Positions 49,611-57,737 of a stretch of 64,000 bases of DNA are shown here, piece by piece (position 1 is the first letter of the stretch; every line of letters starts with the position of its first letter). The DNA is from Amycolatopsis lexingtonensis (lineage in GTDB: Bacteria; Actinomycetota; Actinomycetes; Mycobacteriales; Pseudonocardiaceae): positions 9,150,501-9,214,500 of the forward strand of contig NZ_JADBEG010000001.1 of NCBI RefSeq assembly GCF_014873755.1. Direction: 5' to 3'. The notes under the pieces were generated by a model, which saw only the letters and a program-made list of their open reading frames with translations, was not told the DNA's origin and searched no databases. The position numbers and the translations under genes were made by a program.

Positions 49611-52600
49611 GCCAGGAGCCGGTGGCGATCACCGGCATGGGCGTGTTCCTGCCCGGCGCTTCCACTGTGGACCAGTACTGGCGGAACCTGGTGGCCGGCA
49701 CCGACGCCGTCACCGAGATCCCGCCGCACCGCCGCGATCCCGCGTTCCACGGCCACGACGGCGCCGCGCCCGACCGGACCCACGGCCGGCGCGGCGGCTT
49801 CACCGCGGACACCCTGGAGTTCGACGCGATCGCCCACGGCGTGCCGCCGACGTCGCTCGACGGGACCGAGCCGGACCAGCTCACGGCGCTGGCCGTCGCC
49901 GTGGCCGCGGTCGAGGACGCCGGTGGCCTGGGGCGGCTCGGCGCCCCTGAGCGGATCGGCGTCGTGCTCGGCCGCGGCGGGTACCTCTCGCCCGGGCTGC
50001 AGGGCTTCGACCAGCGCGTCCGCACCGTCCGGCAGATCACCCGCACGGTCGGCGAGCTGATGCCCGCGGCCGGCCCGGACGTCCTCGAGCGGCTGCGCGC
50101 GGCCCTCCTCGAACCGCTGGGCGAGTTCCGGCCGGAGACCGCGGCCGGGCTGGTGCCGAACCTCGCCGCGGCCCGCGTCGCGAACCGGCTCGACCTCGGC
50201 GGTCCGGCGTACACAGTGGACGCCGCCTGCGCGTCCTCGCTGGTCGCGGTCGACCAGGCGATCGGCGAGCTGACCCGCGGCCGCTGCGACGTCGTGCTGG
50301 CCGGCGGGGCGCACCAGACGCAGGACGACACGCTGTGGGCGCTGTTCACCCAGCTCGGCGCGTTGTCGCCGAGCCAGCGGATCAGCCCGCTGTCCCGTGC
50401 CGCCGACGGCATGCTCATCGGCGAGGGCACCGCGATCGTCGTGCTCAAGCGGCTGGCCGACGCCCGCCGCGACGGCGACCGCGTGTACGCCGTGATCCGC
50501 GGCAGCGGCACGTCGAGCGACGGGCGGGGCGCCAGCCTGCTCAGCCCGTCCGTCGCCGGGCAGACCCTCGCCCTGCGGCGCGCCTGGGCCGGGCTGGACC
50601 CGGCGGAGATCGGCCTGCTGGAGGCCCACGGCACCGCCACCCCCGCCGGCGACGCCGCCGAGCTGACCACCGTCGCCGACGTCTTCGGCCAGGCGAGCGG
50701 GCCGCGCTCGGTGATCGGCTCGGTGAAGTCGATGATCGGGCACACGCTGCCGACCGCCGGGGTCGCCGGGCTGGTGAAGGTCGCGCTCGCGCTGCACCAC
50801 GGGGTCCTGCCGCCGACGCTCCACTGTGCCGACCCGAACCCGCTGCTGGACAAGACCCGGTTCCGGGTGCTGGCCGAGGCCGAGCCGTGGGGCGAGCTGC
50901 CGCGGGTGGCCGCGGTCAACGCGTTCGGCTTCGGTGGCGTGAACGCCCACGTCGTGCTCGAAGTCGGTGACCCGGCGCCGAAGCGGCGGGTCCGCGTCGA
51001 CGAGCCGGAACGCGTGCTGCGGCTGGCCGCGGCGACGCCGGAAGCGCTGCTGGAGCAGCTCGAGAAGCCCGGCGAAGGCGACGGGCGCTGCCGGCTGGGG
51101 ATCGTCGGCGCGGACGAGCGCAAGCTGGCCACCGCCCGCCGTGTGCTCGCGAAGGTGGCGGCCGAGGGCCGGTCGTGGCACGGCGGTGGCGACATCTGGT
51201 GCTCGGTCGACCCGCTCCTGCCCGGTGGCAAGACCGCGTTCCTCTACCCGGGCCTGGAAGCCGACGCCGAGCCGCGCCTCGACGACGTGGCCCGGCACTT
51301 CGGCCTCGACCGTCCACAGTGGTCGACGGCGACCGTGCCCGCCCGCGCCACGAGCGTCTCGTCGACCGGGCTGCTGCTCGACCACGCCCTGCGGCGGCTG
51401 GGGATCCGCCCGGACGCGCTCGCCGGGCACAGCGCCGGCGAGTGGACGGCCATGCAGGCCGCCGGGATCTACCGGGCCGAACCCGATCTGCTGGAGCGGT
51501 ACTGGCCCGGTGGGTTCGAGCTGCCGGAGGCGGACTACCTGGTGCTGGGCTGTGCTGCCGCGCGGGTGGCCGAGCTGCTCACCGGCGAACTCGTGATCTC
51601 GCACGAGAACGCGGCTCAGCAGACCATCGTGTGCGGGCCGCCGGCCGCCGTCGCGGAGTTCGCGGTGACCTGCCGCGGGCTCGGCATCGTGGCCCGGACG
51701 CTGCCGTTCCGGTCCGGCTTCCACACGCCGCTGATGGAACCGCACCTCGCGCCGTTCGCGCGGCTCGTCGCGGACCTGGACCTGCTGGCGCCCGCGGTGC
51801 CGGTGTGGTCGGCGACGACGACGCGGCCGTACCCCGCGGCCGCGGCCGACGTCCGGCGGCTCTACCTCGACCACCTGCTGCGCCCGGTCCGGTTCCGGCA
51901 GCTGACCGAGGCACTGCACGACGCCGGGTTCCGGGCGTTCGTGCAGGTCGGCGCCGGGCAGCTCGGCTCCTTCGTCACCGACACCCTCGGCGAGCGGCGG
52001 CACCTGGTCGTCGCGGCCGCGTCCGGCACCCGGCCCGGGCTCGCGCAGCTGCGGCGGGTCGCGACCGCGTTGTGGACCGAGGGCGGCGACCCCGATTTCG
52101 CGGCGCTGGAGCCGCGGCGGGTCCGGCTCAACACCGGGAAACCCCTGCTGTCGCTGGGGGAATCGGCCCGGGGCATCCTGGACACCGCGGCGCCGCCCGA
52201 GCTGCCCGCGGGGGTACCGGACGCGATCGTCGCCGAGTTCACCGCGCTGCTCACCGAAACCCGCCGGAGCGCGGCGGACGTCGTCGTGGCCGCCGCGCGA
52301 CGCCGAGTCGAGTCCACAGTGGACGTCTCGCTCGCCGCGATGCCGTACCTGCGCGACCACCGGTTCTTCCGCCAGCGCGACGACTGGCCCGACGAGGACG
52401 ACTTCCGCCCGGTGGTGCCCGCGACGACGCTCGTCGACCTCGCCTGCCGGGCCGTCGAACGCACCTGGCCGGGCACGAAGGCGGTGACCGTGCGGGACGC
52501 CGTCTTCTCGCGCTGGCTGATCGCGTCACCCGCCCGGGAGGTGCCGTTGTCGCTGAGCCGCGAGGGCGACCGCGTGACCGTCGAGATCGGACCGTACGCG

Positions 52601-53440
52601 CTGCTGACCGTCGAGGTCGGGGTCCACGCGGCCCCGCCGCCACCGGCCGGGGTGCCCGGGCCGGAGACCGCGCCGCCGCTGAGCGCGGCCGAGATCTACG
52701 AGCGGCGCGAGATGTTCCACGGCCCGGCTTACCAGGGCCTGGCCCGGCTGACCGGGCTCGGCGAGCAGCACATCCGCGGCGAGCTGGTCGTGCCGTCCGC
52801 GCCCGGCGGGCTGCTCGACAACGTCGGCCAGCTGCTCGGCTGCTGGCTGATGGCGACCCGGTCCGACGACCTGCTCGCGTTCCCGCGTTCGATCGGCAAG
52901 CTGACCTGGTACGGCCCCGAACCGCCGCCGGGCACCCGGGTGACCTGCCAGGTGCGGGTCCGGCTGCCGCGGCCCGACGTCCTGGAGATGGACGCCGAGC
53001 TGGTGCGGGACGGCCGGGTGCTGGCGAGCGTCGAGGGCTGGCGGGACGTCCGGTTCCCGTGCGACCGCGCGGCCCACCGCGTCTACGCCTTCCCCGCGGA
53101 AAACCTGCTGTCCGAACGGCGGGAGGACGGCTCGGTCGCGGTCACCGACCGCTGGCCGACGGTCGCCGCGCGGGACATCTACGCCGGGATCTACCTCAGC
53201 GCCCAGGAGCGCGCCGAGTTCGCCGCCGTGCCCCCGCGCCGGCAGCGCGGCTGGCTGCTGCGGCAGATTGCCGCGAAGGACGCCGTCCGGGCCCGGCTCG
53301 CCGAGCCCGTGTACCCGGCGGAAATCCGCGTCCACGACGACGGCACGGTGTCCGGCAGGCACCGGGAACTGCCGCGCTGCACCGTCACGGTCGAGCTGAC
53401 CGGGGAGACCGCCATCGCACACCACAGGAGCACGCCATGA
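49607..53440 (+). CDS. Type I PKS/PUFA-synthase-like protein: KS - AT - DH - degenerate phosphopantetheinyl-transferase-like tail
   Basis: The 1277-aa protein starts at GTG 49607, overlapping the first synthase. The KS (1-430) keeps the full triad: Cys208 (VDAACASSL), His341 (EAHGTAT) and His379 (KSMIGHT). It is therefore a working ketosynthase rather than a chain-length factor. The AT has Ser609 (GHSAGE) and GFHTPLM. A DH (about 905-1150) has His918 (YLRDHRFF), the FHGPAYQGL block and Asp1071 (LLDNVGQ). The last 75 residues (YLSAQERAEF, GWLLRQIAAKDAVRARL, YPAEIRVHDDGTV) read like the C-terminal half of an Sfp-type transferase but lack the first Asp motif and the Ser-x-x-His end. Together with the first synthase all FAS steps are present. 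Confidence 0.88.
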   Translation: MSQEPVAITGMGVFLPGASTVDQYWRNLVAGTDAVTEIPPHRRDPAFHGHDGAAPDRTHGRRGGFTADTLEFDAIAHGVPPTSLDGTEPDQLTALAVAVAAVEDAGGLGRLGAPERIGVVLGRGGYLSPGLQGFDQRVRTVRQITRTVGELMPAAGPDVLERLRAALLEPLGEFRPETAAGLVPNLAAARVANRLDLGGPAYTVDAACASSLVAVDQAIGELTRGRCDVVLAGGAHQTQDDTLWALFTQLGALSPSQRISPLSRAADGMLIGEGTAIVVLKRLADARRDGDRVYAVIRGSGTSSDGRGASLLSPSVAGQTLALRRAWAGLDPAEIGLLEAHGTATPAGDAAELTTVADVFGQASGPRSVIGSVKSMIGHTLPTAGVAGLVKVALALHHGVLPPTLHCADPNPLLDKTRFRVLAEAEPWGELPRVAAVNAFGFGGVNAHVVLEVGDPAPKRRVRVDEPERVLRLAAATPEALLEQLEKPGEGDGRCRLGIVGADERKLATARRVLAKVAAEGRSWHGGGDIWCSVDPLLPGGKTAFLYPGLEADAEPRLDDVARHFGLDRPQWSTATVPARATSVSSTGLLLDHALRRLGIRPDALAGHSAGEWTAMQAAGIYRAEPDLLERYWPGGFELPEADYLVLGCAAARVAELLTGELVISHENAAQQTIVCGPPAAVAEFAVTCRGLGIVARTLPFRSGFHTPLMEPHLAPFARLVADLDLLAPAVPVWSATTTRPYPAAAADVRRLYLDHLLRPVRFRQLTEALHDAGFRAFVQVGAGQLGSFVTDTLGERRHLVVAAASGTRPGLAQLRRVATALWTEGGDPDFAALEPRRVRLNTGKPLLSLGESARGILDTAAPPELPAGVPDAIVAEFTALLTETRRSAADVVVAAARRRVESTVDVSLAAMPYLRDHRFFRQRDDWPDEDDFRPVVPATTLVDLACRAVERTWPGTKAVTVRDAVFSRWLIASPAREVPLSLSREGDRVTVEIGPYALLTVEVGVHAAPPPPAGVPGPETAPPLSAAEIYERREMFHGPAYQGLARLTGLGEQHIRGELVVPSAPGGLLDNVGQLLGCWLMATRSDDLLAFPRSIGKLTWYGPEPPPGTRVTCQVRVRLPRPDVLEMDAELVRDGRVLASVEGWRDVRFPCDRAAHRVYAFPAENLLSERREDGSVAVTDRWPTVAARDIYAGIYLSAQERAEFAAVPPRRQRGWLLRQIAAKDAVRARLAEPVYPAEIRVHDDGTVSGRHRELPRCTVTVELTGETAIAHHRSTP

Positions 53441-53727
53441 CCATCGACCACGCGTCCGCGACGTTCGACGTCGTCGCCGAGTTGCTCGCCGAGCTCGTCG
53501 GCGACGCCGAGGTGCTCGGGATCGAGATCACGCCCGACACGACGTTCCACGAGGACCTGCAGCTGGAAAGCATCGATCTGGTGACCTTCGCGAGCATCCT
53601 CGCCGAGCACTTCGGCGCGGACGTCAACCTCGCCGAGCACCTGGCGGAGAAGGACCTCGACGACGTCATCGGCCTGACCGTCGGCGACATCGCCCGGTTC
53701 GTGGGGGAGCGCACGTGCCCACGATGA
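53437..53727 (+). CDS. Acyl carrier protein (discrete)
   Basis: The 96-aa protein starts at ATG 53437, overlapping the synthase stop (ATGA). The carrier motif is LQLESIDLVTFASILAEHFG, with the phosphopantetheine serine in ESIDL. The surrounding helices (TFDVVAELLAELVGDAEVLG, GLTVGDIARFVGE) fit a single ACP. The first synthase already has an integrated ACP. This separate carrier may therefore hold the finished chain for the hydrolase or glycosyltransferase, or bring in a starter unit. It is tightly coupled on both sides (the hydrolase begins before its stop). Confidence 0.92.
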   Translation: MTIDHASATFDVVAELLAELVGDAEVLGIEITPDTTFHEDLQLESIDLVTFASILAEHFGADVNLAEHLAEKDLDDVIGLTVGDIARFVGERTCPR

Positions 53728-54491
53728 CCGTCAACGGGTTGCGCACCAACGTGCAGCTCGTGCCCGCCGGCGGTACCGAGACCGTGGTGTTCCTGCACGG
53801 CATGGGCACCGACAGCCTGGCCAGCTTCTACCTCACGCTGGCGCCGCCGGTCGCGGCCGCGGGCATCGACGTGATCAGCTACGACCTGCGCGGGCACGGC
53901 AAGACCGAGCGCCCGGTGCACGGCTACACGCTCGGGGACTTCGTCGCCGACCTCGACGACCTGCTGGTGCAGCTGGCCGTCGACCGGCCGGTGCACCTGG
54001 TGGGCAACAGCTTCGGCGGCACGCTCGCCTACAGCTACGCCGTGGCGAACCCGGACCGCGTGCGCAGCATCGTGTGCATCGAGTCCGAGCCCGCGACCGA
54101 GGTGTGGGCCGGGAAGATGCGCGAGATCCTCGCGCACACCGTGCGGTTCCTGCAGGTGGAGGAGAGCTTCGACTGGATCGAGGCGAACTTCAGCGCACAT
54201 CACCGGCGGCTCGCACGGCTGGCGGCCGAGCGGATCACGTCGACGAAGATGGCCGAGGAGGTCCCGCTCGGGCCGTTGCTCACCTGGGAGCAGGTGGCGG
54301 CGATCGGCTGCCCGGTGCTGTCCATTTTGGGCAGTCACGGCTACCAGGCCGACGACCTCGAAGCCTTGACGTCGTTGCTGCCGAACGGCGAGCTGCACGT
54401 CTTCGAAGGTCAAGGGCACTCGGTGCTGGTGGAGCAGCACCGCGAGGTCCGCGAGCTGGTGCTCAAGTGGATCGATCGGCACGCGGCGTGA
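53715..54491 (+). CDS. Alpha/beta-hydrolase (likely thioesterase of the PKS cluster)
   Basis: The 258-aa protein starts at GTG 53715, about 7 nt after GGGGGAG; ATG 53724 in the same frame is possible. Motifs are VVFLHGMGTDS (oxyanion loop), DLRGHGKTERP, the nucleophile elbow VGNSFGGTLAY, and the C-terminal FEGQGHSVLVEQH with the catalytic histidine. It overlaps the ACP gene, and the glycosyltransferase start overlaps its stop. A role in releasing the completed acyl chain from the carrier, or in transferring it, fits the position. The family also includes esterases and perhydrolases, so that role is inference. Confidence 0.88.
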   Translation: MPTMTVNGLRTNVQLVPAGGTETVVFLHGMGTDSLASFYLTLAPPVAAAGIDVISYDLRGHGKTERPVHGYTLGDFVADLDDLLVQLAVDRPVHLVGNSFGGTLAYSYAVANPDRVRSIVCIESEPATEVWAGKMREILAHTVRFLQVEESFDWIEANFSAHHRRLARLAAERITSTKMAEEVPLGPLLTWEQVAAIGCPVLSILGSHGYQADDLEALTSLLPNGELHVFEGQGHSVLVEQHREVRELVLKWIDRHAA

Positions 54492-55594
54492 AGTTCCTGC
54501 TGGTCGTCCCGCCGCTGGCCGGGCACGTGGCGCCGCTGCAAGGGGTGGCCGCGGTGCTCGAAGCGCGAGGGCACGAGGTGGCCTGGTGCGGTCCGGTGCC
54601 CGCACTGTCCACAGTGGTCCCCGGCCGGGTCTTCCCGGCCGGGGACTCCGCGCCGTTTTCGGTGGCCCTGCGGCCGCCGGAACTGCGAGGGTTCGCAGCG
54701 TTGAAGTACCTGTGGGAGTCGTACCTGGTGCCGCTGGCGGACGCGATGGTGCCCGGGGTCGCTTCGGCCGTCGCGGTGTTCGAGCCGGACGTCGTCGTGG
54801 TGGACCAGCAGGCGATGGCGGGTGCGCTGGTGGCCGCGCGGTGCGGGCTGCCGTGGGCGACGTCGGCGTCGACGTCCACCGAGCTGGCCGACCCGCTGGG
54901 CTCGCTGCCGAAGATCGCGTCCTGGGTGGCCGACCTGCAAGCGGGCCTGCGCGCGCGGCACGGCGTGCTGCTCGGCGACCTGCGGTTCTCGCCGCACCTG
55001 GTGCTGGCGTTCACGACCCGGGCACTCGCGGGCGATTCCCCGCTGGCGGTGCCGGTGTCCTACGTCGGCCCGGCGCTGCCCTCGGCGCCCGGTGAATGGT
55101 CCTCTATGGACGATCGGCCGCTGGTCGTGGTGACGCTGGGGACGTCGAACGCGGCGGCGGGGGCCCGGTTCCTCGCCGAGAGCGTGGACGCGCTGGCGGG
55201 GATGCCGGACGTGCAAGGCCTGGTGGTGGACCCGAGTGGTCACTTGATCAGTGAAAGTGTCGCCCTGGCCCGGCGGATCCCGCAGGTGGCGGTGTTCGCG
55301 CGGGCGTCGGTGGTGGTCTGCCACGGCGGGCACAACACAGTGTGCGAAGCGCTGGTGGCCGGGGTGCCGCTGGTGGTGGCGCCGATCCGGGACGACCAGT
55401 CGATGCTGGCCCAGCAGGTGGTCGCGGCGTCGGCGGGGGTGCGCGTGCGGTTCGACCGCGCCAAGGCGGGCGACATCCGGCGGGCGATCGAGGCGGCCGG
55501 CCAGTACCGCTCCGGAGCCGAGAAGATCCGCGAGTCCTTCGAGGCGGCGGGTGGCGCGGCGGAAGCGGCGACCCACCTGGAGGCACTGGGCTGA
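54488..55594 (+). CDS. MGT-family glycosyltransferase (GT1-like)
   Basis: The 368-aa protein starts at GTG 54488, overlapping the hydrolase stop. The N-terminal acceptor half begins VKFLLVVPPLAGHVAPLQGVAAVLEARGHEV, where the conserved His of GT1 enzymes (AGHV) is kept. The C-terminal nucleotide-sugar half has LVVVTLGTSNAAA and VVVCHGGHNTVCEALVAGVPLVVAPIRDDQSMLAQQV, the HGGxxT/DQ donor signature. It resembles macrolide- and rhamnosyl-type transferases. In this cluster it would glycosylate the reduced chain made by the two synthases, giving a glycolipid. No sugar-biosynthesis genes are seen nearby, so a common sugar such as glucose is likely. Confidence 0.9.
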   Translation: MKFLLVVPPLAGHVAPLQGVAAVLEARGHEVAWCGPVPALSTVVPGRVFPAGDSAPFSVALRPPELRGFAALKYLWESYLVPLADAMVPGVASAVAVFEPDVVVVDQQAMAGALVAARCGLPWATSASTSTELADPLGSLPKIASWVADLQAGLRARHGVLLGDLRFSPHLVLAFTTRALAGDSPLAVPVSYVGPALPSAPGEWSSMDDRPLVVVTLGTSNAAAGARFLAESVDALAGMPDVQGLVVDPSGHLISESVALARRIPQVAVFARASVVVCHGGHNTVCEALVAGVPLVVAPIRDDQSMLAQQVVAASAGVRVRFDRAKAGDIRRAIEAAGQYRSGAEKIRESFEAAGGAAEAATHLEALG

Positions 55595-55618
55595 AGTCCC
55601 GGTCTTGATCCGGCCATG

Positions 55619-55701
55619 CGCCCCAATGTGGCGTTCGGTGCGTCCAGCGCACCCAATGTGGCGTTCGGTGCGTTGGACGCAACCAACGCCACATTGGGGC
55701 G
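55619..55701. repeat. Compound palindromic repeat element, copy 2 (between convergent genes)
   Basis: It has the same architecture as the 9.9-kb element: a perfect 17-bp inverted repeat (left 55619-55635, right 55685-55701) enclosing two CCAATGTGGCGTTCGGTGCGT direct repeats 30 bp apart. It lies between the glycosyltransferase (+) and ABC permease (-) stops. The two copies share their arms and differ mainly in the short spacers. Confidence 0.9.
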
Positions 55702-55717
55702 CTTTGAGGGCTGGCCT

Positions 55718-56551
55718 TCAGGCGCGGTTGCGGAAGGTGCGGGCCGCGAGTGTCGAGCCCGCCACCGCGGCCACCGCCGCGATCACCAGGGCCGTCAGCA
55801 CCGACCAGCCGATCGGGCGGCCCAGCGCCAGCGCGCGGGTCGCGTCGATCGCGTACGTCAGCGGGTTGACCGCCGAAACCACCCGCACCCACGCCGGCAT
55901 CGTGTCCAGCGGCATGTACGCGCTGGAGGAGAACATCAGCGGGAACATCACCACGAACGACGCCGCCTGCAGGGTTTCCGCCTTGCGCAGCCACGTCGTG
56001 ATCGCCACGAACACCCAGCTCAGGCACCAGCCGACCACCAGCGTCAGCAGCAGCGCCAGTCCCAGGCCCAGCACGCCGCCCGCCGGGCGGAAGCCGAGGA
56101 ACAGCACGCTCGCCAGTGCCGTCACCACCAGCTGGACCGCGAGCCGCGCGGCGTCGGCCAACGTGCGGGCGACCAGCACCGAGACCAGGGAGATCGGCAG
56201 GCAGCGGAGCCGGCCGGTGAAGCCGCCGTAGATCTCGGCGAGCAGGCCCGCGCCCGAGCTCATCGCCGTCGTCATCGCGATGTTCACCAGCGTCGCCGGC
56301 ACCAGGAAGTTCACGTAACCCTGGTACGCCGCCACGCCCGGCAGGGCGCCGACGCCGCTGAACACCTGGCTGAACAACAGGAGCAGCACCACCGGTTGCA
56401 ACAGTCCGAAGAAGACCAGTCGCCGGTCGCCGAACGCCGTGCGCAGCGAACGGCCCGCCAGCACGCGGACCTGGGTCCAGAACCCGGATTCCGGCCACGC
56501 CGTGGGATCGCCGAGCGCGGAGACGGCCGCCCGGTGCCGCGCCTGCGTCAC
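55718..56551 (-). CDS. ABC-2 type transporter permease (DrrB-like)
   Basis: The 277-aa protein starts at GTG 56551, overlapping the ATPase stop by 2 bp. It has six or so membrane segments, including VFFGLLQPVVLLLLFSQVF, GLGLALLLTLVVGWCLSWVFVAI and VLTALVIAAVAAVAGSTLA. The ABC-2 signature region (AASFVVMFPLMFSSSAYMPLDTMPAWVRVVSAVNPLTYAID) matches daunorubicin-type exporters. With the adjacent ATPase it would pump a hydrophobic compound outward. It converges on the glycosyltransferase gene, so export of the PKS product is a reasonable inference. Confidence 0.92.
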   Translation of the reverse strand: MTQARHRAAVSALGDPTAWPESGFWTQVRVLAGRSLRTAFGDRRLVFFGLLQPVVLLLLFSQVFSGVGALPGVAAYQGYVNFLVPATLVNIAMTTAMSSGAGLLAEIYGGFTGRLRCLPISLVSVLVARTLADAARLAVQLVVTALASVLFLGFRPAGGVLGLGLALLLTLVVGWCLSWVFVAITTWLRKAETLQAASFVVMFPLMFSSSAYMPLDTMPAWVRVVSAVNPLTYAIDATRALALGRPIGWSVLTALVIAAVAAVAGSTLAARTFRNRA

Positions 56552-57483
56552 CAGCCGACCGCCGTCCGGTGCAGGGACAGGTAGACGTCGTCGAGCGTCG
56601 GCTCGGTCACCGTCAGGTCCCGCAGCGGCGCGCCCGCCGTGTCGAGCGCGCGCACCAGCACCGGGATGTCGCCGGGCCCGGTCAGCGGCACCGCGAGGAC
56701 GAGCCCGGTGCGCCCGGCCCCCATCCCCAAGCGGGACAACGCGTCCGCGGCTCGCTGCAGCGCCAGCTCGGTACCGAAGGTCAGCGTCGCGGTCCGGTTG
56801 CCGAGCCGTCCCTTGAGCTGTGCCGGCGTCCCGGACACGGTGATGTGCCCGAGGCCGAGGACGACGACGTGGTCGGCCAGCCGGTCCGCCTCCTCGAGGT
56901 ACTGGGTGGTGAGCACGACGGTCGTGCCGCGCGCCGCGAGCCCTTCGACGACCGCCCACAGCCCGGACCGGCTCACCGGGTCGAGTCCCGTCGTCGGCTC
57001 GTCGAGGAACAGCACCTGCGGCGCGCCGACGAGGCCCGCGGCCAGGTCCAGCCGCCGCCGCATCCCGCCGGAATAGGTGCCGGCGGGCCGGTCGGCGGCG
57101 TCTTCGAGGCCGAAGGACGCGATGAGCTCGGCGGCCCGCGCCTGCGCCTGCCGGGGTTTCGCGCCGAGCAGCCGGGCGATCAGCACGAGGTTCCCGCGCC
57201 CGGACAGGGCGTCGTCGACCGCGGCGAACTGCCCGGTCACCCCGATCCGCCGCCGGACCGCGCGCCCGCGCTGCACGACGTCGTAGCCGCACACGCGGGC
57301 GGTGCCCGCGCTCGGCCGGACGCGCGTGCTGAGGATGTCGATCAGCGTGGTCTTCCCGGCGCCGTTGTGGCCGAGGACCGCCAGCACCGCGCCGCGGGCG
57401 ACGGTCAGGCTGATCCCGGCGAGCGCGGTGACTTCGCCGTACCGTTTCGCGAGGTCGGTCACGGCGATGACCGGCTGGTTCAT
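56548..57483 (-). CDS. ABC transporter ATP-binding protein (DrrA-like)
   Basis: The 311-aa protein starts at ATG 57483, behind AAGGAG. Walker A is GHNGAGKTT (about 38-46). The Q-loop region GVTGQFAAVDDALSGRGNL, signature YSGGMRRRLDLAAGL, Walker B VLFLDEPTTGLDPVSR and H-loop TTQYLEEADRLAD all match the DrrA drug-resistance group. A C-terminal extension (about 220-311, ending LTVTEPTLDDVYLSLH) is typical of that group. It powers the permease encoded immediately downstream. Confidence 0.93.
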   Translation of the reverse strand: MNQPVIAVTDLAKRYGEVTALAGISLTVARGAVLAVLGHNGAGKTTLIDILSTRVRPSAGTARVCGYDVVQRGRAVRRRIGVTGQFAAVDDALSGRGNLVLIARLLGAKPRQAQARAAELIASFGLEDAADRPAGTYSGGMRRRLDLAAGLVGAPQVLFLDEPTTGLDPVSRSGLWAVVEGLAARGTTVVLTTQYLEEADRLADHVVVLGLGHITVSGTPAQLKGRLGNRTATLTFGTELALQRAADALSRLGMGAGRTGLVLAVPLTGPGDIPVLVRALDTAGAPLRDLTVTEPTLDDVYLSLHRTAVGW

Positions 57484-57498
57484 GGCCGCTCCTTCCCC

Positions 57499-57515
57499 TA
57501 CTTTTGGAAAAGGTA
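57499..57515. promoter_or_regulatory. Possible operator upstream of the DrrAB-like genes
   Basis: TACTTTTGGAAAAGGTA contains the inverted repeat CTTTT-GG-AAAAG and lies 16 bp upstream of the ATPase start, in an otherwise GC-rich gap. It could bind a dimeric repressor. No regulator gene is adjacent. Confidence 0.35.
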
Positions 57516-57737
57516 ACGGGACGCGGGCGCTGCGAGCAAGAAGATCGCGGCCACCGGCCGTGCGCATGACAATTTTCGCGACCCCGATCCGTCCGCATGT
57601 GACAAGCGCTGACCTGCGTGACCCTTCCCGATGAGCGTGATCCCTCACGGGTGACAAAGAATTCACGGTCGCTTGTTCGGCTGGAAACACGGAGGTACTT
57701 TTCGCTGAAATTCCCCCATTCCCTGAGGTGACGACCC

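Noticed and set aside
49607..50950. Second KS as an inactive chain-length factor
   Set aside because: Cys208 and both active-site histidines are present, so it is predicted to be catalytically competent.
43863..53440. Enediyne PKS (PKSE-type)
   Set aside because: The PfaD-like domain, two KS-AT proteins and a glycosyltransferase fit PUFA/glycolipid synthases better. No accompanying enediyne genes (such as a TEBC-type thioesterase) are seen in the window.
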